38,422 nt of DNA from Flammeovirga aprica JL-4 (GTDB lineage Bacteria; Bacteroidota; Bacteroidia; Cytophagales; Flammeovirgaceae): assembly GCF_012844305.1 (NCBI RefSeq), contig NZ_JABANE010000088.1, forward strand, positions 1-38,422, given 5' to 3'. Each line of letters begins with the position of its first letter. The first letter of the stretch is position 1. Position numbers and translations under genes: made by a program. Under the pieces are notes generated by a model. It saw only the letters and a program-made list of their open reading frames with translations, was not told where the DNA came from and did no database searches. Shown piece after piece: positions 8,178 to 14,933 of the stretch.

Positions 8178-9599
8178 TTACATCAAATAATAGATCTGTG
8201 CTACAACAAAGCAAACAATAAAGCCTAAAATTACAGGTCCGATGGAGGCAAGAGTGGTCCACCTTAAACTATTCGTTTCCTTATAAATAGTATAGATAGT
8301 AGTACTGCATGGATTATGTATCAAGGAGAACAGCATCACATTGATGGCGGTAAGCAGAGTCCATCCGCCTGCTACTAACACATCGTGAGTATTGCCCATC
8401 GAATCTAATTCAAACATTACACCGTCACCTGAACCATAACCTGTGATAGAGGAAGTCATTACCGTTAGCATCAGTATAGTAGGTATGACAATTTCATTGG
8501 CAGGGATAGCAAGAACATACGCTAAAAGAATTACGCCGTTTAAACCGATCAATAATCCAAAGTTATCAAGGATGTAAATCAAGTGATTCGCAATGGAATC
8601 TTCTCCAATTGTGATATTACAAACTAGCCAGATCACTGCACCTGCTGGAGCTGCAAATAAACAAGCTCTCCACAGTACAATCAATGTTCTGTCGATAAGC
8701 GATGTATAAATGGTTTGTAAAATTCTAGGCTTTCTATAAGGAGGTAATTCTAATGTAAAAGAAGAGACTTCACCCTTCAGAAAAGTTCTTGAAAGAGCCC
8801 AAGAAGTCATGAAGGTTAATGCAATACCCAATAATGCGACTCCAATTACACTTGCCGTAGAAACTAAACTCTGATACGAATCAGGTACCATCTGTCCAAT
8901 GAAAATCGTTCCGAGTAAGATCTGTGTAGGCCAACGTCCATTACAGAGTGAAAAGTTGTTGGTGATAATTGCAATCAACCTTTCCCTCGGACTGTCAATA
9001 ATTCTTGTGGCAATCACACCTGCTGCATTACAGCCAAAACCCATACTCATAGTCAAAGCTTGTTTGCCATGTGCTCCTGATTTTCTAAAAAGAGCATCAA
9101 GGTTAAAAGCAATTCTTGGTAAGTAACCTAAATCTTCCAGAATGGTAAACAAAGGGAAGAAAATAGCCATAGGGGGGAGCATTACAGAAATGACCCAAGC
9201 CAATGACAGGAAGACCCCATCTATTAAAAAACCGCTTAACCACCATGGCGTACCAAGATCAATAGCAAAAGCCCTTAACCATTCATAGGCATTGTCTAGC
9301 AGTAAAAAAGCTAAAAACTGAGAAGGGTAATTTGACCCAATAATAGTAAGCCATAAAACGATAGCCAAAACACAGAACATAATTGGAAAGCCCCAGATAG
9401 GACTTGTAACAATTTTGTCTATGGTTCTGTCAATATTAAAATTTTCCTTTTGTCCTTCTTTAATTACCGTCCTGTCTGCAATTTGAGCGGCGTTTTGGTA
9501 AATACTTTCAGAGAGTTTATCATGAAATTCCTGTCCAATTTCCCACCTCGTTTCAGCCGCTTCCTCTAAAAGATTTTTAATGGCATTTTCCTTGTCCAT
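8178..9599 (-). CDS. feoB: FeoB membrane (permease) half
   Basis: 473 residues corresponding to the C-terminal membrane domain of the ferrous iron transporter FeoB. A soluble N-terminal stretch of about 70 residues is followed by roughly 10 helices. Both Gate regions are present with their cysteines: GFGCNAAGVIATR, SLCNGRWPTQ and the C-terminal NPCSTTIY. The GTPase half is the gene immediately upstream, in the same reading frame: after its TAA come only two codons, then this ATG. Together the two halves give about 731 residues, normal for full FeoB. The translational start is therefore by coupling or reinitiation unless the stop is read through. No independent promoter is visible. Confidence 0.9.
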   Translation of the reverse strand: MDKENAIKNLLEEAAETRWEIGQEFHDKLSESIYQNAAQIADRTVIKEGQKENFNIDRTIDKIVTSPIWGFPIMFCVLAIVLWLTIIGSNYPSQFLAFLLLDNAYEWLRAFAIDLGTPWWLSGFLIDGVFLSLAWVISVMLPPMAIFFPLFTILEDLGYLPRIAFNLDALFRKSGAHGKQALTMSMGFGCNAAGVIATRIIDSPRERLIAIITNNFSLCNGRWPTQILLGTIFIGQMVPDSYQSLVSTASVIGVALLGIALTFMTSWALSRTFLKGEVSSFTLELPPYRKPRILQTIYTSLIDRTLIVLWRACLFAAPAGAVIWLVCNITIGEDSIANHLIYILDNFGLLIGLNGVILLAYVLAIPANEIVIPTILMLTVMTSSITGYGSGDGVMFELDSMGNTHDVLVAGGWTLLTAINVMLFSLIHNPCSTTIYTIYKETNSLRWTTLASIGPVILGFIVCFVVAQIYYLM

Positions 9600-9605
9600 T
9601 GTCGT

Positions 9606-10382
9606 TTATTTGTCGTTTATAAATTCTCCTTCCTCAATCGCTTTGATAATATCTTCATCCCCATCTAAAAGACGGAAAGCAATCCACCTAGCATTAGGCA
9701 GCCCTGGATATAAACTTTCAATTGAAGCTTGAATCTTAGAAACCTTTCTATCGATTTCCTTTGGGACATTTTTAATTCTATGAGGAGTACATTTTATTTT
9801 TCCCTTTGCAACGTCATCTACCGTTCTTAATAGATCTTGTATACCAACATTGCGGATAGCAGAGGTAGCTACAACCGGAATTCCCAAATCTTTTGATAAC
9901 GTTCGCTCGTCAACTGTGATATTATGACGTTTTGCTTCATCAATTAAATTCAAACACAGTACAGCTTTGTCGGTTATTTCTAAAATTTGCAATACTAAGT
10001 TCAAGTTTCTTTCCAATCGGCCAGCATCTACTACTATAATCGTAACATCAGGTTTTCCAAAAAGAATGAAATTTCTAGCGATCTCTTCGTCTTCAGAAGT
10101 TGACATCAGAGAGTAGGTGCCAGGAAGGTCAATGATTTTATAGCTATTCTCATTGAACATAAAACCACCTTCTGCTCTTCCTACTGTTTTTCCAGGCCAG
10201 TTGCCCGTATGTTGTTTTAATCCCGTTAGATTATTGAAAACAGTACTTTTTCCTGTATTCGGATTTCCTGCGAGAGCAATTACATAATCTGTATTTTCTA
10301 CCTCAACACCCAATCTCTTTAAACTTGTATTGGGGTTGTGGGCACATGATTCGCAGGCACTTTGTGTATTATTCTGCATCAT
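9606..10382 (-). CDS. feoB: FeoB GTPase half (G domain plus GDI-like helical domain)
   Basis: 258 residues that match the cytosolic N-terminal part of FeoB, which binds GTP to drive Fe2+ import. G-motifs: G1 GNPNTGKST (39-47), G3 DLPGTY (85-90), G4 NLID (145-148), G5 near TSAI (about 173-176). The switch segment HTGNWPGKTVG is the FeoB signature. A helical GDI-like domain fills about 185-258. The N-terminus has a CESC cysteine pair (residues 10-13). It overlaps the upstream DtxR-FeoA gene by 14 nt and ends at a single TAA in frame with the membrane half. The ATG at 10379 is an equally good start. Confidence 0.92.
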   Translation of the reverse strand: MMQNNTQSACESCAHNPNTSLKRLGVEVENTDYVIALAGNPNTGKSTVFNNLTGLKQHTGNWPGKTVGRAEGGFMFNENSYKIIDLPGTYSLMSTSEDEEIARNFILFGKPDVTIIVVDAGRLERNLNLVLQILEITDKAVLCLNLIDEAKRHNITVDERTLSKDLGIPVVATSAIRNVGIQDLLRTVDDVAKGKIKCTPHRIKNVPKEIDRKVSKIQASIESLYPGLPNARWIAFRLLDGDEDIIKAIEEGEFINDK

Positions 10383-11322
10383 TATTAATTTTTTTAATTA
10401 ATATCATGTCCGTTTGTTCTTTTCTAAGCGCAATCAAAGTTTCTCTGATTAAAAAGGCTGTTGGATCTGAAAGAGGACTGACCATATTGATCATGATTTT
10501 TGAACCTTTTACAAAACCAAGATCAAGCAATCTTCTTCTGTTAATCCCTCTGCATTCAGATGACAAGCCCGTAATCACTGCTTGCTCACCTTTTTTGAGA
10601 TGGGACAACCTCACAATTCCTTTTGGTATTTCTTCTTCCTCTTCCAACACTTGCACTGTTATGTTTTTAAGGTCTTTTCTATCGAAATCCAAAGCGTGAC
10701 CTTCAGTGGCATACATAGAAGATGTGAAATTGATGGTCATGATGGATCCAATATGCAGACCTTGTTTTATAATAGATTTATAAACTTCTCTAGGTTCATC
10801 TTCTATATGTAAAACTTTTACAGTGCAATTATGTTCTATTTTTGAAAGGCTAATTCCTTTTAGCTTAGGAAGTTTTCCGTCTTTGGTAGGGATGGGGTCG
10901 CCATGAGGGTCAAACTGAGGATTTCCTAATTCTTTCGACATCAAATTCACTTCTTCATCCGTCAGCGCATGTTCCATTTCTTCGGCCTTGTGATGCCAAG
11001 AACTTTTAGAAAAACCTGTTTTTTCAGAGAGGTATTTCTCATAAATCCTGTGTCTGCGGATTAATTTAATTGCAGAAATACGTCCTTTTTCTTCAAGAAT
11101 CAGAGTATTCTCAACTTTAGAGATTGCTCTGTCCTGAATTAACTGCTGAATGCTTTTGCTGATTTGATCAGAAGAAAATAAGAGCTCATTATCGATTTCT
11201 TGAAAGTTAGAAACCTTGTTCTTTTCCTCGTTTTTATAGAGGTATTTCAAAACATCTTCTTCAATTATGCTCTGATCCACCCTTTTAAGTAGTAGTGTAT
11301 TTAACCAATTCTTAATACCCAT
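10369..11322 (-). CDS. DtxR/MntR-type metalloregulator fused to FeoA-like domains
   Basis: 317 residues. An N-terminal winged helix (about 18-80) and a DtxR-type metal-binding and dimerisation domain are followed by two SH3-like FeoA-type domains (about 158-228 and 238-312). The metal-binding region shows RRHRIYEKYL, HHKAEEMEH (110-118) and FDPHGDPIPT. The second FeoA domain is the clearer one (GEQAVITGL, then a basic stretch ending LLDLGF). DtxR proteins repress iron or manganese uptake genes when metal-loaded; FeoA is the small partner of FeoB. The fusion places sensor and FeoA function in one chain at the head of the feoB operon. A DtxR-like dyad lies 88 nt upstream of its ATG, consistent with autoregulation. 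Whether it also binds FeoB is inference. Confidence 0.88.
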   Translation of the reverse strand: MGIKNWLNTLLLKRVDQSIIEEDVLKYLYKNEEKNKVSNFQEIDNELLFSSDQISKSIQQLIQDRAISKVENTLILEEKGRISAIKLIRRHRIYEKYLSEKTGFSKSSWHHKAEEMEHALTDEEVNLMSKELGNPQFDPHGDPIPTKDGKLPKLKGISLSKIEHNCTVKVLHIEDEPREVYKSIIKQGLHIGSIMTINFTSSMYATEGHALDFDRKDLKNITVQVLEEEEEIPKGIVRLSHLKKGEQAVITGLSSECRGINRRRLLDLGFVKGSKIMINMVSPLSDPTAFLIRETLIALRKEQTDMILIKKINNDAE

Positions 11323-11409
11323 CGCGACCGTAAACCTTTTGTATGTTTGATAACAATCAGTTGATCAATTAGAATTTCCAAAGTCAACTTCCTGCTGTAA
11401 ATATAACTT

Positions 11410-11433
11410 TATTTTTAGGCTTGTCTAAAAATA
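11410..11433. promoter_or_regulatory. Candidate DtxR-type operator for the feo operon
   Basis: Perfect 9-bp arms TATTTTTAG and CTAAAAATA flank a 6-nt centre GCTTGT. The TTTAG..CTAAA core resembles known DtxR/MntR-family boxes. It lies upstream of the DtxR-FeoA gene, the only divergent or downstream metal-related gene here. Function is inferred from sequence and position. Confidence 0.5.
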
Positions 11434-11561
11434 TTCACTTTTTATTAACAAAAATGAAGCGAATCGTATTTTTTAAGATATTCTGAATAAAGAAAAGAGG
11501 AGGAAGGGCGATTTGTAATAAAACTTGTAGATTGATGGAAATAGAATTTTTGAGCATGAAA

Positions 11562-11589
11562 AAGGCCGGCAAAATGAATTGCCGACCTT
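11562..11589 (-). terminator. Terminator after the 11.6 kb barrel gene
   Basis: AAGGCCGGCAA (11562-11572) pairs with TTGCCGACCTT (11579-11589) with one mismatch. Read leftward it is followed by a short U-tract. It lies about 28 nt beyond the stop of the outer-membrane protein gene. Confidence 0.8.
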
Positions 11590-11617
11590 AAATTATTACT
11601 AACTATATTACCATTTT

Positions 11618-12211
11618 CTATAAGTCGAAAGCAAAGCCAATGTTCAAGCTCCAATAAGACTGTGATGGAATACTGTTCGCTTCAAATGCATAGTTATATT
11701 TTACATTTGAATGGAAATAGGTAGTTCTTCCAATAGGAACCAAAACACCCACTTCCGGAGCAACTTTGAAGTGCCATTGTTTGTCTACCCATGCCACAGA
11801 ACCAATCTGATCAGAGTATTCAAAATGAGCAGCGCCAATGCCACCGCCAACATACGGTCTCACGCCACCTTCAAGACCAAAATAGTAATGATAAGTAGCC
11901 ATTAGAGGGATTTCATTGATGTAAGTATAATTTTGCCCAGAAATATGTCCATCACCAATAGGTTGAGTAGTGAAACCTTTGTGTTCATAGAATCTTTGGA
12001 ACCCAGCTGAGAAACCAACACTCATATTAGGATTAATAAAGTGTCTGTAGTCAAAAGTACCACCTCTGAAACTTGCATCACCAGTAAAATCGGCTGTGTT
12101 TCCGGCAGGGGCAGCCATACTGTAAGTTAAACTTATAATGTTTTCCTGTGCTAATGCTGATCCACCTGAAATAACTACAAGTGTGATCAAAATAGAAAGT
12201 ATTTTTTTCAT
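11618..12211 (-). CDS. Outer-membrane beta-barrel protein
   Basis: 197 residues. Signal peptide of about 20 residues (MKKILSILITLVV...ALAQ) then repeated amphipathic strands rich in Gly, Phe and Tyr (FRGGTFDYRHF, SVGFSAGFQRF, GVRPYVGGGIGAAHFEY, VGVLVPIGRTTYFHSNVKYNY), ending in an aromatic-hydrophobic strand (LNIGFAFDL). This is the OmpA-like or OmpW-like small-barrel pattern (OMP_b-brl). Substrate and role are unknown. It starts 18 nt after the DUF4136 lipoprotein stop, so the two are probably one transcript ending at the 11562-11589 terminator. Confidence 0.78.
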   Translation of the reverse strand: MKKILSILITLVVISGGSALAQENIISLTYSMAAPAGNTADFTGDASFRGGTFDYRHFINPNMSVGFSAGFQRFYEHKGFTTQPIGDGHISGQNYTYINEIPLMATYHYYFGLEGGVRPYVGGGIGAAHFEYSDQIGSVAWVDKQWHFKVAPEVGVLVPIGRTTYFHSNVKYNYAFEANSIPSQSYWSLNIGFAFDL

Positions 12212-12229
12212 AATGATTTATTGTTGTAA

Positions 12230-12874
12230 TTATTTATTCAAATATGGAGATTGTTCAAACATTTGTATAATATTCTTTTCCGCTCTTCTTTGTTCGTCTT
12301 TGCTATTAGTAGTAAAACCGTTGGTTAAACCTTCCCAAAGAATCGGAACAGCTATACTGTCACCTTCATTTAATGTAGCAGGCAATTGTGTAGGTACATT
12401 GTCAGCAAGTTCAATTGAGATTGTACCTTTTTGGTAAGCACCAATTCCTTGAATAGGGTAAGGGTACCACGGATAGCCCCAACCTGGGCCCCAGCCCCAA
12501 CCTGGATAACCACCCCACCAGTTCCACCATGTATAATAAGTGGTGGTAGTAACAGAGTAGCAAAGAGCAACTACATCAGGTTTACGAGAATCATTTTCAT
12601 CAACAAATTCCCAGTTCTTTTTAAGCATTTCCTCTTTCACTGTATTAAGAATGACGAGGTCCATATCAGTTGGTTCATGTTCCGTAGTGTCGCCAACATG
12701 TACTACTTTCCAGGGCATTCCAAAGGTCTTCTTGCTTTCGAAATCAGCTTCGGGATTTACATTAGTGATGACCACGTCATAGTCGTCTGCTGATTGAGGA
12801 CCTTGAGGATCACAGGCTGTCAGAAATGCCAAAATTGACATTAATGAGAGCAATTTTAGTCTCAAGAATTTCAT
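12230..12874 (-). CDS. DUF4136 lipoprotein
   Basis: 214 residues. A lipoprotein signal with lipobox LTAC (Cys21) is followed by the DUF4136 pattern: an early DYDVVITNVNPEADFESKKTF strand in which the first residues form the conserved start of the domain, a central helical NTVKEEMLKKNWEFV, and the late strand QKGTISIELAD. A striking Trp/Gly/Tyr/Pro-rich insertion of about 25 residues (near 118-142) may mediate surface contacts. DUF4136 proteins are envelope lipoproteins of unknown function. It is the first gene of a two-gene unit with the barrel protein downstream, so the pair may act together at the outer membrane. Confidence 0.82.
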   Translation of the reverse strand: MKFLRLKLLSLMSILAFLTACDPQGPQSADDYDVVITNVNPEADFESKKTFGMPWKVVHVGDTTEHEPTDMDLVILNTVKEEMLKKNWEFVDENDSRKPDVVALCYSVTTTTYYTWWNWWGGYPGWGWGPGWGYPWYPYPIQGIGAYQKGTISIELADNVPTQLPATLNEGDSIAVPILWEGLTNGFTTNSKDEQRRAEKNIIQMFEQSPYLNK

Positions 12875-13095
12875 TTTTTTTGATTGTTTAGTTGTATTAA
12901 TAAAATTAAGTTTTGGTTAATTAAGTATACTTCATTGACAAAATACGGTTGGATATAGACACTGATTTTAATTTTAATTAGGATAGATTAAGACTTTTAA
13001 AATATTGATTTATATTGGAAAATAATTTAACATAAATTGGTATACGGGTTGTTATCTAATATATTCAGATATGACACAACTAAACACATACTTCG

Positions 13096-13635
13096 ATGAG
13101 CTTGATTTTTGAATTAATAAAAGAAAAAAAAATTAATACTACTGAGGCAGTAATTTTACAATTTTATACATTGAACAATTCTTTTACTGAACCTAACGCC
13201 ATAGTGGCTGAAGAGCTTAATGTGTCTTTGTCGGTGGTGAGCAGAGCAAAAAGGAAGTTGATTAAGTTGGGATTAATTGAAATACAAAAGAATTATACAA
13301 ATGGACTTGCCAGAGATGCAGATACTGTGACCACTAATCAGAATATATTAGAGTTGTTTGGATTGGGGAAAACACCAATTAATAATGCACATTCTGAAAT
13401 AGTAGAAGAAGTGATTGTTGATGATGAAAGTTTGTTGATAGAAGATTTGGTGAAAAAACATTTAAGAAAATCATCAAGACCAATCACCTTAAGTAATATT
13501 GCAACACAGATTTCTAAGATAGATGGAAAAATAAAGCCAAAATTGGTAGAAAAGTATAAGGCAGTTATTATACGTGAAATTGAAAATCAAGGGTATCGAT
13601 GGCATAATAATAGTGTATTTGCTACTTTACTGTAG
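13096..13635 (+). CDS. Winged-helix DNA-binding protein, unknown regulon
   Basis: 179 residues, cytoplasmic. Residues about 12-68 form a MarR-like winged helix (TEAVILQFYTL, then AEELNVSLSVVSRAKRKLIKLGLIEI), the kind found in replication initiators and plasmid-type regulators. The middle is acidic and probably a linker (EEVIVDDESLLIEDLV). The C-terminal 60 residues are basic and helical and may be a second helix-turn-helix. No catalytic motif. It precedes a YkvA-family gene by 55 nt on the same strand. No partner or target is apparent, and a transcription factor role is inferred from the fold only. Confidence 0.6.
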   Translation: MSLIFELIKEKKINTTEAVILQFYTLNNSFTEPNAIVAEELNVSLSVVSRAKRKLIKLGLIEIQKNYTNGLARDADTVTTNQNILELFGLGKTPINNAHSEIVEEVIVDDESLLIEDLVKKHLRKSSRPITLSNIATQISKIDGKIKPKLVEKYKAVIIREIENQGYRWHNNSVFATLL

Positions 13636-13690
13636 TATTTAAAGTACCAAGCCAAAAATAACTTTATTTAAAACGAAAAATCAGTTAATA

Positions 13691-14092
13691 ATGAATTACA
13701 AAGGAATCGTTAAATATATTGGAAAGGAATCAGTGAAGTTCTCTTCCAAATTTACAGAAAAAGGTTTTTGGGAAAAGCTCGGGAAATATTCTCAAAAAGC
13801 AGGTATGAAGCTTACATTTTATGCTATCACTTTATTTTATACCATGATCGATGAAGATACTCCCAGCGGTTCAAAATTAATGATCATGGGGGCGCTAGGT
13901 TATTTTATTTTCCCTTTGGATTTAATTCCAGATATAGCACCAGGAATAGGATTTACAGATGACTTAGTGGCACTTACGGGTGCTTTTGTAAATGTAGCCA
14001 TGCATGTAAAGCCAGAGCATAAACAGAATGCTTTAAAGAAAATGCAGCAGTTTTTTGGGAAAGATATTTCTATACAACAGGTTGAATTGTAA
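13691..14092 (+). CDS. YkvA/DUF1232 family membrane protein
   Basis: 133 residues. The hallmark YFIFPLDLIPDIAPGIGFTDDL (split here: YFIFPLDLIPD then GFTDDLVAL) identifies the DUF1232/YkvA family. A hydrophobic helix precedes it (about 62-75) and another follows (about 98-112). The N-terminus is basic and amphipathic. Members are small inner-membrane proteins; the biochemical function is unknown, though some are linked to envelope or stress responses. It has same-strand neighbours at 55 nt and 144 nt that encode winged-helix proteins, but nothing shows they share a pathway. Confidence 0.85.
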   Translation: MNYKGIVKYIGKESVKFSSKFTEKGFWEKLGKYSQKAGMKLTFYAITLFYTMIDEDTPSGSKLMIMGALGYFIFPLDLIPDIAPGIGFTDDLVALTGAFVNVAMHVKPEHKQNALKKMQQFFGKDISIQQVEL

Positions 14093-14236
14093 TTTTTTAG
14101 TAAAATAAATAAATATTTCAAGTATTGTGTAACTCTATATCGTGTTAGTTAAACACTTGTGTTTCAAAATAGTATATTAGATTAACTTTTTAAAAGACAC
14201 ATTCTATTTCGTTTAGTAACCATTTTAATAACTATC

Positions 14237-14482
14237 ATGACTAGAGAGCAAAAAATCCAAAAATTTTTAATGGGTCTCTGTTTAAATGCAGGAGATTCTA
14301 TGGAAGACATCGCAAAGCATTTAGGCGTATCATCAAACAGTGCTGAAATAAAAGAGATCATGCACTATTTAGAACAAGAAGGTTTTATCAAGAACACTCG
14401 TGTAGAGTATAAGAGAACGAAAACTTCTTTAACGAAAAAAGGAGATAAACAAGCAAGTTCTCTATTAGAAATTGCCAATTAA
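14237..14482 (+). CDS. Small winged-helix protein
   Basis: 81 residues. Nearly the whole protein is one winged helix: a first helix (REQKIQKFLMGLCL), a helix-turn-helix SMEDIAKHLGVSSNSAEIKE, a recognition-type helix continuing to LEQEGFI, and a beta wing rich in Lys and Thr (RVEYKRTKTSLTKKG). It is basic and lacks any effector domain. It may bind DNA as a dimer, or be an antirepressor. Family unknown. It ends before a strong bidirectional terminator and has about 140 nt of its own upstream region. Confidence 0.6.
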   Translation: MTREQKIQKFLMGLCLNAGDSMEDIAKHLGVSSNSAEIKEIMHYLEQEGFIKNTRVEYKRTKTSLTKKGDKQASSLLEIAN

Positions 14483-14493
14483 GACCGTCTCAA

Positions 14494-14534
14494 GAAAAAA
14501 ATAAGGGCAGTTATTTTATAATAACTGCCCTTTT
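14494..14534. terminator. Bidirectional terminator (small wHTH gene / gcvT side)
   Basis: AAGGGCAGTTATT (14503-14515) pairs perfectly with AATAACTGCCCTT (14520-14532) around a 4-nt loop. T-run follows on the plus strand and an A-run precedes it (14494-14501), so it also works leftward for transcripts coming from gcvT through the repeat block. Confidence 0.85.
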
Positions 14535-14552
14535 CTTATGTCAAATTGAATA

Positions 14553-14753
14553 AGTACTAGGACAGAAGAAATGGAACAATAATTACGTGCACCATGACTG
14601 AAGTCATGGGCAGGTGATACAGACTCCACCAACACTAAAGTGTTGCTTACGTTATCAATCTTCAAGACTTTAGTCTTGATTAGATTGTTGTATCACCTGC
14701 CCATAGTTTTAACTATGGTGCACGAAACACTCGTTTACTTTTGTCATAGTACT
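14553..14753. mobile_element. Mini-element A: TA-flanked ends with a REP-like hairpin core
   Basis: A 201-bp element bounded by TA (14551-14552 and 14754-14755). Its left end reads AGTACTAGGACAGAAG and its right end, inverted, AGTACTATGACAAAAGTAA. The core is a nested inverted repeat: CGTGCACCAT (14586-14595) with ATGGTGCACG (14715-14724), and GGGCAGGTGATACA (14608-14621) with TGTATCACCTGCCC (14689-14702). No reading frame. It looks like a non-autonomous, MITE-like element, with ends shared by elements B, B' and C. Confidence 0.65.
14592..14718. repeat. Array of four REP-like hairpins
   Basis: Four perfect short palindromes with a 2-nt loop: CCATGACT/AGTCATGG (14592-14609), CAACACT/AGTGTTG (14630-14645), CAAGACT/AGTCTTG (14663-14678) and CCATAGTT/AACTATGG (14701-14718). 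The first three share the centre ACT-nn-AGT, while the fourth has AGTT-tt-AACT. Such hairpins resemble the REP sequences moved by RAYT (Y1 tyrosine) transposases. No RAYT gene is in the window. Confidence 0.6.
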
Positions 14754-14775
14754 TAAGTACTGTGACAAAAGTAAA
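14734..14775. repeat. 42-bp palindromic junction of elements A and B
   Basis: TTTACTTTTGTCA ... TGACAAAAGTAAA around AGTACTTAAGTACT, a full palindrome apart from one T/G position. It consists of the right end of element A and the left end of element B meeting at one shared TA (14754-14755). It would form a strong cruciform or RNA hairpin in both directions. Confidence 0.8.
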
Positions 14776-14914
14776 GGTACATTTTATCTTATCTTTTTTA
14801 TCCTACTCTTCGTTAGATTTTTATCGCGTAACTAAGGCTATGCTCTGCAAATCTGCCTTGATTAGAATAAAAAATATTAAACTAAAATCATCCCTTTTCT
14901 TCTGTCACAGTACT
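14756..14914. mobile_element. Mini-element B, 159 bp (copy 1)
   Basis: 159 bp between AGTACT ends with TA on both sides (14754-14755, 14915-14916). Ends: AGTACTGTGACAAAAGTAAAGG on the left, and the inverted AGTACTGTGACAGAAGAAAAGG on the right. The core (TTTTATCTTATC... CGTAACTAAGGC...GCCTTGATTAG) is non-coding in all frames I read and carries a short AAGGC/GCCTT stem. A second copy of the same length lies at 16905-17063, about 90% identical. The right end lies 19 bp from the gcvT stop. Confidence 0.75.
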
Positions 14915-14933
14915 TAACTTACTGAGTTTGAAT

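Noticed and set aside
9600..9608. FeoB split dismissed as a pseudogene
   Set aside because: Both halves keep all motifs and the second has an ATG two codons after the stop, so a functional split is more likely; a sequencing error cannot be excluded from one sequence.
10325..10699. Plus-strand frame spanning the feoB/DtxR-FeoA overlap
   Set aside because: Antisense to two well-supported conserved genes; no domain and no promoter.
12431..12793. Plus-strand frame antisense to the DUF4136 lipoprotein
   Set aside because: The minus-strand gene has a lipobox and family pattern; the antisense frame has neither.
13071..13112. Tiny frame overlapping the start of the 13.1 kb winged-helix gene
   Set aside because: Thirteen codons in a different frame without support; possible leader peptide but nothing indicates regulation.
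14592..14718. Regularly spaced palindromes as a CRISPR-like array
   Set aside because: The palindromes differ in sequence and no cas gene is present; a REP-like array fits better.
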